Shown one piece after another: positions 33,935 through 43,684 of a stretch of 64,000 nt of DNA. Position numbers and translations under genes: made by a program. Within the stretch, counting starts at the first letter, position 1. Every line of letters begins with the position of its first letter. This DNA comes from Glaciecola sp. (GTDB taxonomy: Bacteria; Pseudomonadota; Gammaproteobacteria; Enterobacterales; Alteromonadaceae): contig JAAZVZ010000013.1 in NCBI GenBank assembly GCA_018623155.1, forward strand, positions 1-64,000. Reading direction: 5' to 3'. A model generated the notes under the pieces. It was not told where the DNA came from, made no database searches, and saw only the letters and a program-made list of their open reading frames with translations.

Positions 33935-35095
33935 ATGGTCCGAGTCATATTATTATTTGTGATTTTAGTTACCGGATTGATTGTAGGTCCCAATTTAGTC
34001 GGCGAGAAAGGCTATGTGCTCATCGCTCTCAAAAATACCACTATAGAGATGAGTGTGATCAGCCTCGGTGTCATGGTGTTCTTTGCAGTGATCGGCTTTT
34101 TGGTCGTTGAATGGCTCATCAAGCGCGTGGTAAGAATGCTCACCGGTTCAAGGGACTGGTTAGGCAGTTGGGGCTCTCGTCGACGTCAAATGCTTTTCAA
34201 TAAAGGGATGCAAGCCCTTGCTGAAGGTGACTTTGTCCCTGCACGCAAAGCCTTACTCAAAATTCGTAACGCCGAATTTAACGGTCTTAATTTACTGGCT
34301 CTTGCGGATGTTGAAGCCAAACTCGGAAATACACAAGCAGCCATCGGTTACTGGGATGAAGCTGCGCTCAATGAAGGAAGTGCCCTTGCAGCGCACTTAA
34401 CAAAAGCCCGTTTTCTAATCCATCAAGATGAAAGCAAAGCAGCATTAGAGATTATTAATCATTTAACCATCGCCCAAAAAAGTAAAGCCAATGTCATTGA
34501 AGTTTGGGCTGAAGCGCTTGCCGCTGCGGATGAATGGCACGAACTGAGAGAACGCTTGAGCAGTTGGAAAAAAGCGCTCGGTAATCGTTATCAGCACTGG
34601 CAAGACTTAGCGACTCAGGGTGATTTTGCCTTAATTGCGTGTAATGAAGGTGGCAATGAGCTCATCCAAGAATGGCAAAAACTGCCTCGCGCTCAACGTA
34701 AATCACCCGTGCAACAAAAGGCTTATATTGAGCAATTAATCGCCCAAGACATGCATAGCGAAGCTGAAAAAGCGTTAGTTGAAGCGCAAAAGTCAGGGCC
34801 TGAAACACAACTACTGCCACTATTCAAAAAGCTTCATTTAGCCGAGCCCAAAGCCGCTACCAAAATGCTGCAAAAGTGGCTCAAAAAAGACAGCGACAGT
34901 GTGATGTTACATTCGGCTCTTGCCCATCTTGCTCATCACGCTGGAAATGATGAACTCGCACAAAGTGAAGCTGAAGCCGCTATCGCCATTGAAAAGCGTC
35001 AAGAGGATGTGATATTACTGGCAGAGATCAAAGCCCGCCAAGCCCACCCCGATGAAGCACTTGCGTTATATCAGCAAAGCTTCAAAGCCAGTTGA
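33935..35095 (+). CDS. hemY: Heme biosynthesis-associated TPR protein HemY
   Basis: Two N-terminal TM segments then TPR-like repeats; RNAEFNGLNLLALADVEAKLG; gene order. Confidence 0.92.
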   Translation: MVRVILLFVILVTGLIVGPNLVGEKGYVLIALKNTTIEMSVISLGVMVFFAVIGFLVVEWLIKRVVRMLTGSRDWLGSWGSRRRQMLFNKGMQALAEGDFVPARKALLKIRNAEFNGLNLLALADVEAKLGNTQAAIGYWDEAALNEGSALAAHLTKARFLIHQDESKAALEIINHLTIAQKSKANVIEVWAEALAAADEWHELRERLSSWKKALGNRYQHWQDLATQGDFALIACNEGGNELIQEWQKLPRAQRKSPVQQKAYIEQLIAQDMHSEAEKALVEAQKSGPETQLLPLFKKLHLAEPKAATKMLQKWLKKDSDSVMLHSALAHLAHHAGNDELAQSEAEAAIAIEKRQEDVILLAEIKARQAHPDEALALYQQSFKAS

Positions 35096-35165
35096 TTTTT
35101 TGAAAGATTCTCATCATCGCGCCTGTCTTATATAGTGAACCCAACATCACTGAGACAGGACGATT

Positions 35166-35603
35166 ATGAAACGCTATATACTACTTTTTTCGCTACTCTT
35201 TTCCGCCGGCGTAATGGCCAATGATCCGATAGAAACGGGCACCTTCAACAACAAGGCGATATACGGTTACGATACAGTCGCCTACTTTACCCAAAGCCAA
35301 GCAATCAAAGGTTCAGAACAACATGTTACATCATGGCGTGGAGCGGATTGGTATTTCAGCTCTGCCGAACACAAATCGTTGTTTGACAACAATCCCGAAG
35401 CCTATGCACCACAATACGGTGGTTACTGTGCTTATGCGATGTCTCGGGGGCGTTTTGTGGGGATTGATGAAGATGCATGGACGATTTATGACAACAAGCT
35501 ATACCTAAATTACTCTAAAGGTGTGCGTGACGATTGGTTGGAGCAACGTGAAAAGTTTATCCGCGATGCCGATATTCAATATCATGAAAAAGTGGATTTC
35601 TGA
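35166..35603 (+). CDS. Exported YHS-domain protein
   Basis: Signal peptide; AIYGYDTVAYFTQSQAIKGSEQHVTSWRGADWYFSSAEHKSLFDNNPEAYAPQYGGYCAYAMSRG. Confidence 0.88.
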   Translation: MKRYILLFSLLFSAGVMANDPIETGTFNNKAIYGYDTVAYFTQSQAIKGSEQHVTSWRGADWYFSSAEHKSLFDNNPEAYAPQYGGYCAYAMSRGRFVGIDEDAWTIYDNKLYLNYSKGVRDDWLEQREKFIRDADIQYHEKVDF

Positions 35604-35675
35604 TTTGCACCTTTATGCAACGCCATTTTGTGCGATAATGCTGTGCTAAACCTACTTTTTTCTTAAGGATTTTTG

Positions 35676-36332
35676 ATGAATATTGCACAAGCGTTGCAAA
35701 CTCGTTATGCAACAAAGGTATTTGATCCGACTCGCACTATTTCTGAACAGGACATGGCCTCGTTACTAGATGTCATGCGCCTCGCGCCCTCTAGTGTCAA
35801 TGTTCAGCCTTGGCATTTTATTGTGACTTCTACCGATACTGGTAAAGCACGTGTTAATCAAGGTGCTCAGGGGCCATATGCGTACAACGCACCCAAAGTT
35901 CAAAATGCCTCGCATGTTGTAGTAGTCTGTTCCAAAATCCATATGGATGACGATTATCTTCTCTCATTGTTGGAGCGTGAAGAACACGATGGACGCTTTG
36001 CCAAAGATCCAAGTTTTAAAGAGACCTATCACGGCATCCGTTCGACATTTGTTAATCTACACCGCTACCAGCTTAAAGACACTCAACATTGGATGGAAAA
36101 GCAAACCTACCTGAATATTGGTGCCCTCTTAACCGCCGCCGCTGCCATGGGAATTGATGCCTTACCAATGGAAGGATTCGATTTACCCGCATTGGATAAA
36201 GAGTTTGATTTGCCTGCGCAAAACCTCTCTGCAATATGTGTGATCGCACTGGGTTATCGAGCAGATAGCGATTTTAATGCAGATTTACCCAAGTCACGGT
36301 GGCCATTGTCTACTATTATCACCGAAGTATAG
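35676..36332 (+). CDS. Nitroreductase-family NAD(P)H-dependent oxidoreductase (NfsB-like)
   Basis: MNIAQALQTRYATKVFDPTRTIS...LRLAPSSVNVQPWHFIV; MGIDALPMEGFD. Confidence 0.9.
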   Translation: MNIAQALQTRYATKVFDPTRTISEQDMASLLDVMRLAPSSVNVQPWHFIVTSTDTGKARVNQGAQGPYAYNAPKVQNASHVVVVCSKIHMDDDYLLSLLEREEHDGRFAKDPSFKETYHGIRSTFVNLHRYQLKDTQHWMEKQTYLNIGALLTAAAAMGIDALPMEGFDLPALDKEFDLPAQNLSAICVIALGYRADSDFNADLPKSRWPLSTIITEV

Positions 36333-36341
36333 TGGCCGGAT

Positions 36342-38354
36342 TTAGTCACCGAGTAAACCTTTGAGGTTGGCTATCCCCACTGCGCCAACGGCCTTGCGTT
36401 GTTCTGCTGTTTTTGTGGGCTTTTTGAACTCCCATTCCACATCGTCTTGTGGGAGTTCATACAAAAATCGAGAAGGTTCGGGCTGAATGATTTCGCCAAA
36501 CTGACGCCGTTCACGAGAAATACTAAAGGTCAGTTCACGTTGGGCACGAGTAATTCCAACATACGCCAAACGCCGTTCTTCCTCGACATTGTCTTCGTCA
36601 ATGCTGGATTGATGGGGTAATAACCCCTCTTCCATCCCGACTAAAAAGACATAGGGAAATTCTAAGCCTTTGGAGGCGTGCAAAGTCATTAATTGCACTT
36701 GATTACCTGCACCGTCATCTTCACCGCGTTCCATCATGTCACGCAAAATCAAACGGTTCACCACCTCGAGCAGTGTCATAGGCGCATCGGTTTCTGACCC
36801 TTTCAGCATGTCTGTCACCCAACCATACAAGGTCGATATATTGGCCATGCCCATCTCTGCAGCTTTGGGTGACGCGGCATGCTCAAACAACCATGCTTCG
36901 TAATCAATGTGTTTGATCAAGTCTCGGATAACCGCCACGGTATCACCGCGCTCGGCATTGTCCGATGCTTCCACCATCATCCTTGCAAATTGCTGTGCCG
37001 CTTGCCATGCCTGGGGCGTTAACACAGACTGCAAGTCATTGTCACAAATGGCCGCAAACAAACCAATTTGTTTCTCATTAGCGAACTGACCAATCTTTTC
37101 CAAAGACGTTCTGCCAATACCACGGTTCGGCGTATTAATGATCCGCAACAGCGCATTGTCGTCATCGGCATTCACCAATACCCTAAAATACGCCATGATA
37201 TCTTTGACTTCTGTCCGATCAAAAAACGAGGTGCCACCCGAAATCTTGTAAGGAATTTTATTGTTCATCAAGATCTTTTCAAACACACGCGCCTGATGAT
37301 TCCCGCGATACAAAATCGCATAATTACCAAAGGAAGTAGCGTTCATGAACTTGTGTGCGAGCAACTCTGCGACCACCCGCTCAGCCTCATGCTCTTCATT
37401 TCGGGCAATCACTATTTTGAGTGGCTCTCCATATTGCAAATTGGCTCTTAACGTTTTGTCAAAGATATGGGGATTGTTCTGGATCAAGATGTTTGCACAA
37501 TGCAATATGCGCCCTGAAGAACGATAATTTTCTTCTAATTTGATCACTTTGAGACGTGGAAAGTCCTGATTTAACAATTGCAGGTTCTTGGGTTGCGCGC
37601 CGCGCCAAGAATAAATGGACTGGTCATCGTCGCCGACCACAGTAAAACGAGACCGCTCACCGACCAAAAGCTTTACCAAAATATATTGCGAAGTATTGGT
37701 GTCTTGATACTCATCCACCAACAAATACCGAATACTCGATTGGATCTTTTGCCTCGCCGTTTCATTGTGCTGTAGCAACAGAGTGGGAAGCAAGATTAAA
37801 TCATCAAAATCCAACGCATTGTAAGCTTTTAAGTGGGATTGATAACGCTCATAAAAGTGCGCAAACTGTTTTTCTCCTTCATTCGCTGCGCGTTTGGCCA
37901 GCTGTTCAGGCAAGATCAAATCGTTTTTCCAGTTAGAAATACAATTCTGTAACAGTCTAATTTGTTCCTTATCCCCTTCAAACACCTCTTGTGTTAAGTC
38001 CTTGAGCAACGCAAAACTGTCTTTGTCATCAAATAACGAAAAACCCGCTTTAAGACCCAATAAATGAGTGTATTTGCGTATGATATTTAGACCAAGAGTG
38101 TGAAAGGTGGAGACTTTTAAGCCACGCGTTTCGCGCTTATCTAAACTTAGCGCTACGCGTTCCTTCATTTCTTTAGCGGCTTTGTTGGTAAATGTCACTG
38201 CAACGATATGTCGAGCAGGCACGTCACATTCACGCACAAGATAGGCGATTTTATTGGTGATAACGCGAGTTTTGCCACTGCCTGCACCCGCCAACACTAA
38301 GCAAGGACCAGAAATAAAAGTGACCGCGTCATGTTGCGCAGGATTTAATTTCAT
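36342..38354 (-). CDS. rep: ATP-dependent DNA helicase Rep
   Basis: 670 aa UvrD/Rep: [48 protein letters not shown]. Confidence 0.96.
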   Translation of the reverse strand: MKLNPAQHDAVTFISGPCLVLAGAGSGKTRVITNKIAYLVRECDVPARHIVAVTFTNKAAKEMKERVALSLDKRETRGLKVSTFHTLGLNIIRKYTHLLGLKAGFSLFDDKDSFALLKDLTQEVFEGDKEQIRLLQNCISNWKNDLILPEQLAKRAANEGEKQFAHFYERYQSHLKAYNALDFDDLILLPTLLLQHNETARQKIQSSIRYLLVDEYQDTNTSQYILVKLLVGERSRFTVVGDDDQSIYSWRGAQPKNLQLLNQDFPRLKVIKLEENYRSSGRILHCANILIQNNPHIFDKTLRANLQYGEPLKIVIARNEEHEAERVVAELLAHKFMNATSFGNYAILYRGNHQARVFEKILMNNKIPYKISGGTSFFDRTEVKDIMAYFRVLVNADDDNALLRIINTPNRGIGRTSLEKIGQFANEKQIGLFAAICDNDLQSVLTPQAWQAAQQFARMMVEASDNAERGDTVAVIRDLIKHIDYEAWLFEHAASPKAAEMGMANISTLYGWVTDMLKGSETDAPMTLLEVVNRLILRDMMERGEDDGAGNQVQLMTLHASKGLEFPYVFLVGMEEGLLPHQSSIDEDNVEEERRLAYVGITRAQRELTFSISRERRQFGEIIQPEPSRFLYELPQDDVEWEFKKPTKTAEQRKAVGAVGIANLKGLLGD

Positions 38355-38388
38355 AAAGAGTATTTTACCTGAATTTGTATGCTTTGCA

Positions 38389-38416
38389 TTGAAACTTTAC
38401 ACGGCTCAGTTACAAT
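38389..38416 (+). promoter_or_regulatory. Candidate sigma-70 promoter for ubiK
   Basis: TTGAAA - 16 nt - TACAAT, 27 nt upstream of the ATG. Confidence 0.55.
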
Positions 38417-38443
38417 AAAAACTGTTCAAAAGGAGAAATCAGC

Positions 38444-38695
38444 ATGTTAGATCCACAAAAATTAGAGCAATTTGCAAAACAGATCACCGATGCCATGCCC
38501 GAAGGGATCAAGTCGATGGCAAACGAAACTGAGACAAAGGTCAAACAAGTGATTCAAGCTCAACTTGCTAAGATGGATATTGTTACTCGTGAGGAGTTTG
38601 ATGTGCAAAGTCAGGTATTACTGCGCACTCGAGAAAAGCTCAAAGCACTAGAAGCGCGGCTGGACGCATTAGAGGGTGACTCAAACGCCGAGTAA
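38444..38695 (+). CDS. ubiK: Ubiquinone biosynthesis accessory factor UbiK (BMFP family)
   Basis: 83 aa; LEQFAKQITDAMPEGI; coiled-coil C-terminus REKLKALEARLDALE. Confidence 0.92.
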   Translation: MLDPQKLEQFAKQITDAMPEGIKSMANETETKVKQVIQAQLAKMDIVTREEFDVQSQVLLRTREKLKALEARLDALEGDSNAE

Positions 38696-39538
38696 TTCGG
38701 CCCATAACCCTAGCAAGAATATTAAGCCAATCCAATGATTGGCTTTGAACATAGCAAAACACTGAGTTAGATCACGCTCTCTTACTTGCCACATTACATA
38801 GCCGATAAACCCAGCCATGACGCTCAGGCCAGCAAAATACCATGTGCCTAATATTAACTCATAGCCTAACAAAGCCAAAAACCCGAGCATAACGCCATAC
38901 AATAAGCCAACCATTGTTAGATCATGACGGCCAAACAGTATCGCAGTGGATTTGACGCCAATTTTCAGGTCATCATCTCTATCCACCATCGCATACAAGG
39001 TGTCATATGCGACGGTCCACGCTAAATTCGCAGCGTACAGATACCACGCCCAATGAGGAATATTTTGGTTGATGGCCATAAACGCCATCGGGATGGACCA
39101 ACTAAATGCCGCCCCTAAAACAACTTGAGGGAGGTGAGTATAGCGTTTCATAAATGGGTAACTGCTGGCCAATACCAACGCGATAAGCGATAGATAAAAC
39201 GTGGCTAGATTTAACTGCAACACGAGTACCATTGCAATAAACAACAGTCCGATAAACATAATGATCGCTTCTTTGGTGCTCAATAACCCAGATACCAAAG
39301 GCCGCGCATTTGTTCGTGTCACATGGCCATCTACTTTGCGATCCGCAATATCATTAATCACGCATCCTGCTGCGCGCATCACCACAACCCCTGCCGCAAA
39401 AATCACAAACACATCGAGTTGCGGCTGCCCCAATGAAGCGAGCACGACGGCCCACAAAGTTGGCCATAACAATAGATAAATGCCGATGGGTTTATCCATC
39501 CGCGTAATCGACCAAAATCCTTGAAGCAAACGCATCAT
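38681..39538 (-). CDS. ubiA: 4-hydroxybenzoate octaprenyltransferase
   Basis: MDKPIGIYLLLWPTLWAVVLA; NDIADRKVDGHVTRTNARPL. Met at 39538 preferred over the track start. Confidence 0.96.
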   Translation of the reverse strand: MMRLLQGFWSITRMDKPIGIYLLLWPTLWAVVLASLGQPQLDVFVIFAAGVVVMRAAGCVINDIADRKVDGHVTRTNARPLVSGLLSTKEAIIMFIGLLFIAMVLVLQLNLATFYLSLIALVLASSYPFMKRYTHLPQVVLGAAFSWSIPMAFMAINQNIPHWAWYLYAANLAWTVAYDTLYAMVDRDDDLKIGVKSTAILFGRHDLTMVGLLYGVMLGFLALLGYELILGTWYFAGLSVMAGFIGYVMWQVRERDLTQCFAMFKANHWIGLIFLLGLWAELLGV

Positions 39539-40077
39539 CAGGCGTTTCCGTACGCTGGTGATGATGGCAAAAAAACCTCGGCAACAAGTAATTGCGAATC
39601 CGCATAAGTAAATACCGAGCGGCGCCCAACCAAGTCTGTTGCTGCATCCCACGCTTGGGCAAATTTGGAATCTTGCACAATACGAGTCAGGCTAAATGGC
39701 TGACGTACAAAACGGGTATCATTAAATAAAATTTTGCCCAATGGCTTATTCCCCAATCCCACGAACTCGCCTTGACACAAACATTGGGGGATGACCGAGC
39801 GGGCGAACACAAGTGGCGTACCATTATCATGCAAAACAACTTCACGAATGACATAATCGTCATCTTGCATGACGGCTCTCTCACTCATGTGTAAAGGCAA
39901 AGCATCTTGCTGTATAAGATGCACTGCAAAACCCTTTGTAACCGAAACCAAACGCTCGGTTAATGACTCAGTGGCTAACACCCACTCTCGCGCATTAGCG
40001 CTCAGTACCAAATCGTTTTGCCACGATTGCTCGGCTAAATGTTCAGATAGCGTTGGGAGGTGAGCTGGAAATGTCAC
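39538..40077 (-). CDS. ubiC: Chorismate lyase
   Basis: 179 aa; UbiC-like, SERAVMQDDDYVIREVVLHDNGTPLVFARSVIP; adjacent to ubiA. Confidence 0.92.
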   Translation of the reverse strand: MTFPAHLPTLSEHLAEQSWQNDLVLSANAREWVLATESLTERLVSVTKGFAVHLIQQDALPLHMSERAVMQDDDYVIREVVLHDNGTPLVFARSVIPQCLCQGEFVGLGNKPLGKILFNDTRFVRQPFSLTRIVQDSKFAQAWDAATDLVGRRSVFTYADSQLLVAEVFLPSSPAYGNA

Positions 40078-40169
40078 GTATCTAAGGCCTTATGCTGACT
40101 CGAGTCATAAAAATTTGAGGCAGATTTTACCTTACTTGCTGATACAGTGGTAAATAATTTTGCAAAAAA

Positions 40170-41021
40170 TCAAGTACGCCGCTTTATGAGAGAAAACAGC
40201 ATCGCCCACACCATGCCTGCTAAAAGACCGAGTGTATGTGCTGTATTCGCCATGTTAACGGGTAAAATATCAACATAACCCAACGCTAACCAAGCCAACA
40301 TAAAGCCAATGACTCCCTTATTGAGGACAAAACCCCACTGAGGTCTAAGCCAACCAAGTATCCAGTAAAACCCCAACAGGCCGTATACAACACCTGACAG
40401 CCCACCAAAGTTAGGTCCTGAGACCAACAGTTGCCCTACGTTGGAAATGACGCCTATCGTCACAAGCAACAACAACAAAGTGGACCGCCCCATGCGCAGT
40501 TCAATCTGCTGTCCTAAAATCCACCACCATAACAAGTTAAATGCAATATGCATGAAGGAAAAATGAATGAATGCAGGCGTTAATACACGCCACCATTCAT
40601 GTGTCACTGCCAATTCTTTGATGGGGACAATAAACAAATATGAATAGATCCACATCCCCGTTTCACGCAAAGGCATCAACAAAAAAATCACCATACAAAT
40701 GACCAATACACCTGTAACAAGAGGGGTTTTCAGTGCTTCACTAAACCATCCATAGGGCATCGTCAAAGAGCTTGAACCAACTGCGTTTACCTTGCCTGTG
40801 TCCCAACTTGCCGCTTGATAACGCGGATCATTTGGCGCATTGAGATAGTGATTGAGTATATTCTGCGCCTGTGGTAAATGTGCCTCGTGCTGTAGCATGA
40901 CACAAAATTGCGAACCATCTTCAATCAATTCACATGGCAACTGTTGCGCACACAAATAATCAACCAACACTTGGCCATGCGACACTTGCCGAAAACATAC
41001 TAAACGCACTGGGCTATCCAT
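40170..41021 (-). CDS. glpG: Rhomboid protease GlpG
   Basis: 283 aa; cytoplasmic N-domain, GLSGVVYGLLG catalytic Ser, HTLGLLAGM catalytic His. Confidence 0.94.
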   Translation of the reverse strand: MDSPVRLVCFRQVSHGQVLVDYLCAQQLPCELIEDGSQFCVMLQHEAHLPQAQNILNHYLNAPNDPRYQAASWDTGKVNAVGSSSLTMPYGWFSEALKTPLVTGVLVICMVIFLLMPLRETGMWIYSYLFIVPIKELAVTHEWWRVLTPAFIHFSFMHIAFNLLWWWILGQQIELRMGRSTLLLLLVTIGVISNVGQLLVSGPNFGGLSGVVYGLLGFYWILGWLRPQWGFVLNKGVIGFMLAWLALGYVDILPVNMANTAHTLGLLAGMVWAMLFSLIKRRT

Positions 41022-41024
41022 GTA

Positions 41025-41354
41025 TTAGACCTTGACTGATGAGACATCCTCAGGAAATGTAGACTGCCACAAGGTAAAACCACCATCCATGCTGTAGACT
41101 TCATCAAAACCTTGCTCTGCAATATACGCAGCAGCTTGTTGTGAACTGATCCCATGATAACAAGTCACAACGATAGGGGTTGCAAAATCCACTTCCGCTA
41201 AAAAACTACTCAACGAACCATTATCCAAATGGCGAGAGCCTGGAATGTGTGCTTGCGCAAAGCTATTTTCATCGCGAATATCGACCACAACGATGTTGTC
41301 ATGAGCAAGACGTGATTTCGTTTGTGTGACGTCAATATGTTTGAAAGTTGTCAT
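41025..41354 (-). CDS. glpE: Thiosulfate sulfurtransferase GlpE (rhodanese)
   Basis: VVDIRDENSFAQAHIPGS; active-site loop CYHGISSQ. Confidence 0.95.
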   Translation of the reverse strand: MTTFKHIDVTQTKSRLAHDNIVVVDIRDENSFAQAHIPGSRHLDNGSLSSFLAEVDFATPIVVTCYHGISSQQAAAYIAEQGFDEVYSMDGGFTLWQSTFPEDVSSVKV

Positions 41355-41377
41355 TACATTAATCCTATATCAAATGG

Positions 41378-42406
41378 TTAACTTTGCCAGTCTAATATGA
41401 CTTTGCCTGATTGCCCTGACTGCATGGTTGCAAAACCCACTAGATAATCGTCTACCGGCATCTGATGAGTGATGATTGGCGATAAGTCCAAGCCACTTTG
41501 GATGAGACTTGCCATTTTATACCAAGTTTCAAACATTTCACGACCGTATATGCCCTTGATCGTCAGTCCTTTAAAAATCACCTGATCCCAATCTATGGCG
41601 ACTGAATCAGGAGGTATCCCTAGCATGGCAATCTTGCCACCGTGGTTCATCGAATCGAGCATACTAGTGAAGGCTTGAGGGACACCTGACATTTCTAACC
41701 CGATATCAAAACCTTCGGTCATACCCAGCTCGCTCATTATATCTTGCACGTTAGTTTGAGCAACATTAACCGCTCGAGTCGCGCCCATTTGTTCCGCTAG
41801 AGCCAAACGATAAGGGTTGATATCCGTGATCACGACATGCCGAGCTCCGACGTGTTTGGCCACCGCTGCCGCCATAATTCCGATTGGGCCAGCGCCAGTA
41901 ATTAACACATCTTCGCCAACTAGATCGAAGGCCAAAGTGGTATGTACTGCATTCCCAAATGGGTCAAAAATAGAGGCTAACTCATCACTAATATTGTCTG
42001 GGATCTTAAACGCATTAAACGCAGGGATCACCAAATACTCAGCAAACGCACCTGCTCGGTTCACCCCAACCCCTTCGGTATTGCGACATAAATGACGCCT
42101 TCCTGCACGGCAGTTGCGACAATGTCCACAGGTGATATGACCTTCACCTGAGACCCGATCACCAGTGGCAAATCCTTTGACTTCAGAACCCATACCAACG
42201 ACTTCACCAACGTATTCATGACCAACAACCATAGGCACAGGGATGGTTTTTTGCGACCAACTATCCCAATTATAAATATGCATATCCGTGCCACAGATCG
42301 AGGTTTTACGAATTTTGATGAGCAGATCATTAGGACCGACTTCAGGTTCTGGCACATCTATTAACCAAATGCCCGGCTCCGACTTCAATTTAGCGAGTGC
42401 TTTCAT
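41378..42406 (-). CDS. tdh: L-threonine 3-dehydrogenase
   Basis: 342 aa zinc [39 protein letters not shown]. Confidence 0.97.
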   Translation of the reverse strand: MKALAKLKSEPGIWLIDVPEPEVGPNDLLIKIRKTSICGTDMHIYNWDSWSQKTIPVPMVVGHEYVGEVVGMGSEVKGFATGDRVSGEGHITCGHCRNCRAGRRHLCRNTEGVGVNRAGAFAEYLVIPAFNAFKIPDNISDELASIFDPFGNAVHTTLAFDLVGEDVLITGAGPIGIMAAAVAKHVGARHVVITDINPYRLALAEQMGATRAVNVAQTNVQDIMSELGMTEGFDIGLEMSGVPQAFTSMLDSMNHGGKIAMLGIPPDSVAIDWDQVIFKGLTIKGIYGREMFETWYKMASLIQSGLDLSPIITHQMPVDDYLVGFATMQSGQSGKVILDWQS

Positions 42407-43596
42407 TCAATCACTCCTAACTCTCGTCCAACATCAATAAAGCAGTCTATGGCATAATCTACTTGCTCAAGACTGTGTGCAGCAGACATTTGTGTACGGA
42501 TACGGGCTTGACCTTTTGGCACAACCGGATAAGAGAAACCAACAACATAGACGCCTTTTTCCAGCATTTTATCGGCCATCGTCGCAGCCAGTTGGGCGTT
42601 CCCTAACATCACAGGGATAATGGCATGATCTTGTCCACTCAAAGTAAACCCTGCGGCAGACATACGCGAGCGAAAATGTTGTGTATTGCGCGCCAATGCT
42701 GAACGAAGCTCTTCACCGTCAGCCATCATTGCAAAGGCTTTTTGTGCCGCTGCGACAATAGGGGGAGCCACCGAATTAGAAAACAAATATGGACGTGAGC
42801 GCTGACGCAACCATTCTACAACTTCTTTTTTACCACTGGTATAACCACCAGAGGCGCCACCCAGTGCTTTACCCAGTGTGCCGGTCAAAATATCTACCCG
42901 CCCCATCACATCACAATACTCGTGTGAACCTCGACCGTGTTTTCCCACAAAACCAGTTGCATGGCAATCATCAACCATGACCATCGCATTGTATTGCTCT
43001 GCCAAATCACACACACCCTTGAGATTCGCTATCACCCCATCCATTGAAAACACCCCATCGGTAGCAATCAATTTGAATCTTGCTCCGGCTGCATCAGCAG
43101 CCTGCAACTGCGCTTCTAAAGAAGTCATATTATTACTGGTATAGCGAAATCGCATTGCTTTAGATAAACGCACACCGTCAATGATACTTGCGTGATTCAA
43201 GCTATCCGAGATGATGGCATCTTCTGCGCTCAGTATCGTTTCAAACAACCCACCGTTAGCATCAAAACACGAGGGATACAAAATGGTATCTTCCATACCC
43301 AAAAACTCACTGATTTGCTGTTCTAATTGTTTGTGAATGTCTTGAGTACCACAGATAAAACGAACCGAAGCCATACCAAATCCATGGCTATCTAACCCTT
43401 TTTTGGCGGCTGCAATAATATCCGGATGATTGGCAAGACCCAGATAATTGTTCGCACAAAAATTCAAAACGCCACGCTCCGCTACGGCGACCTGGCCTTG
43501 TTGTTGAGAGGTGATGATGCGCTCGGATTTATATAATCCATTGCCTTTTACATCTTCAATTTGTGCACGAAGATGCGATATGAATGCATTACTCAT
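42403..43596 (-). CDS. kbl: Glycine C-acetyltransferase (2-amino-3-ketobutyrate CoA ligase)
   Basis: 397 aa PLP enzyme; [34 protein letters not shown]. Confidence 0.97.
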   Translation of the reverse strand: MSNAFISHLRAQIEDVKGNGLYKSERIITSQQQGQVAVAERGVLNFCANNYLGLANHPDIIAAAKKGLDSHGFGMASVRFICGTQDIHKQLEQQISEFLGMEDTILYPSCFDANGGLFETILSAEDAIISDSLNHASIIDGVRLSKAMRFRYTSNNMTSLEAQLQAADAAGARFKLIATDGVFSMDGVIANLKGVCDLAEQYNAMVMVDDCHATGFVGKHGRGSHEYCDVMGRVDILTGTLGKALGGASGGYTSGKKEVVEWLRQRSRPYLFSNSVAPPIVAAAQKAFAMMADGEELRSALARNTQHFRSRMSAAGFTLSGQDHAIIPVMLGNAQLAATMADKMLEKGVYVVGFSYPVVPKGQARIRTQMSAAHSLEQVDYAIDCFIDVGRELGVIE

Positions 43597-43684
43597 ACTT
43601 ATGTATCTCTGTCGTCAGTTTTTTTCTTATTTTAAACAGTGCAATTCAGACTGCAGTGACAGTATAGATGCTTAGTTTAATATT

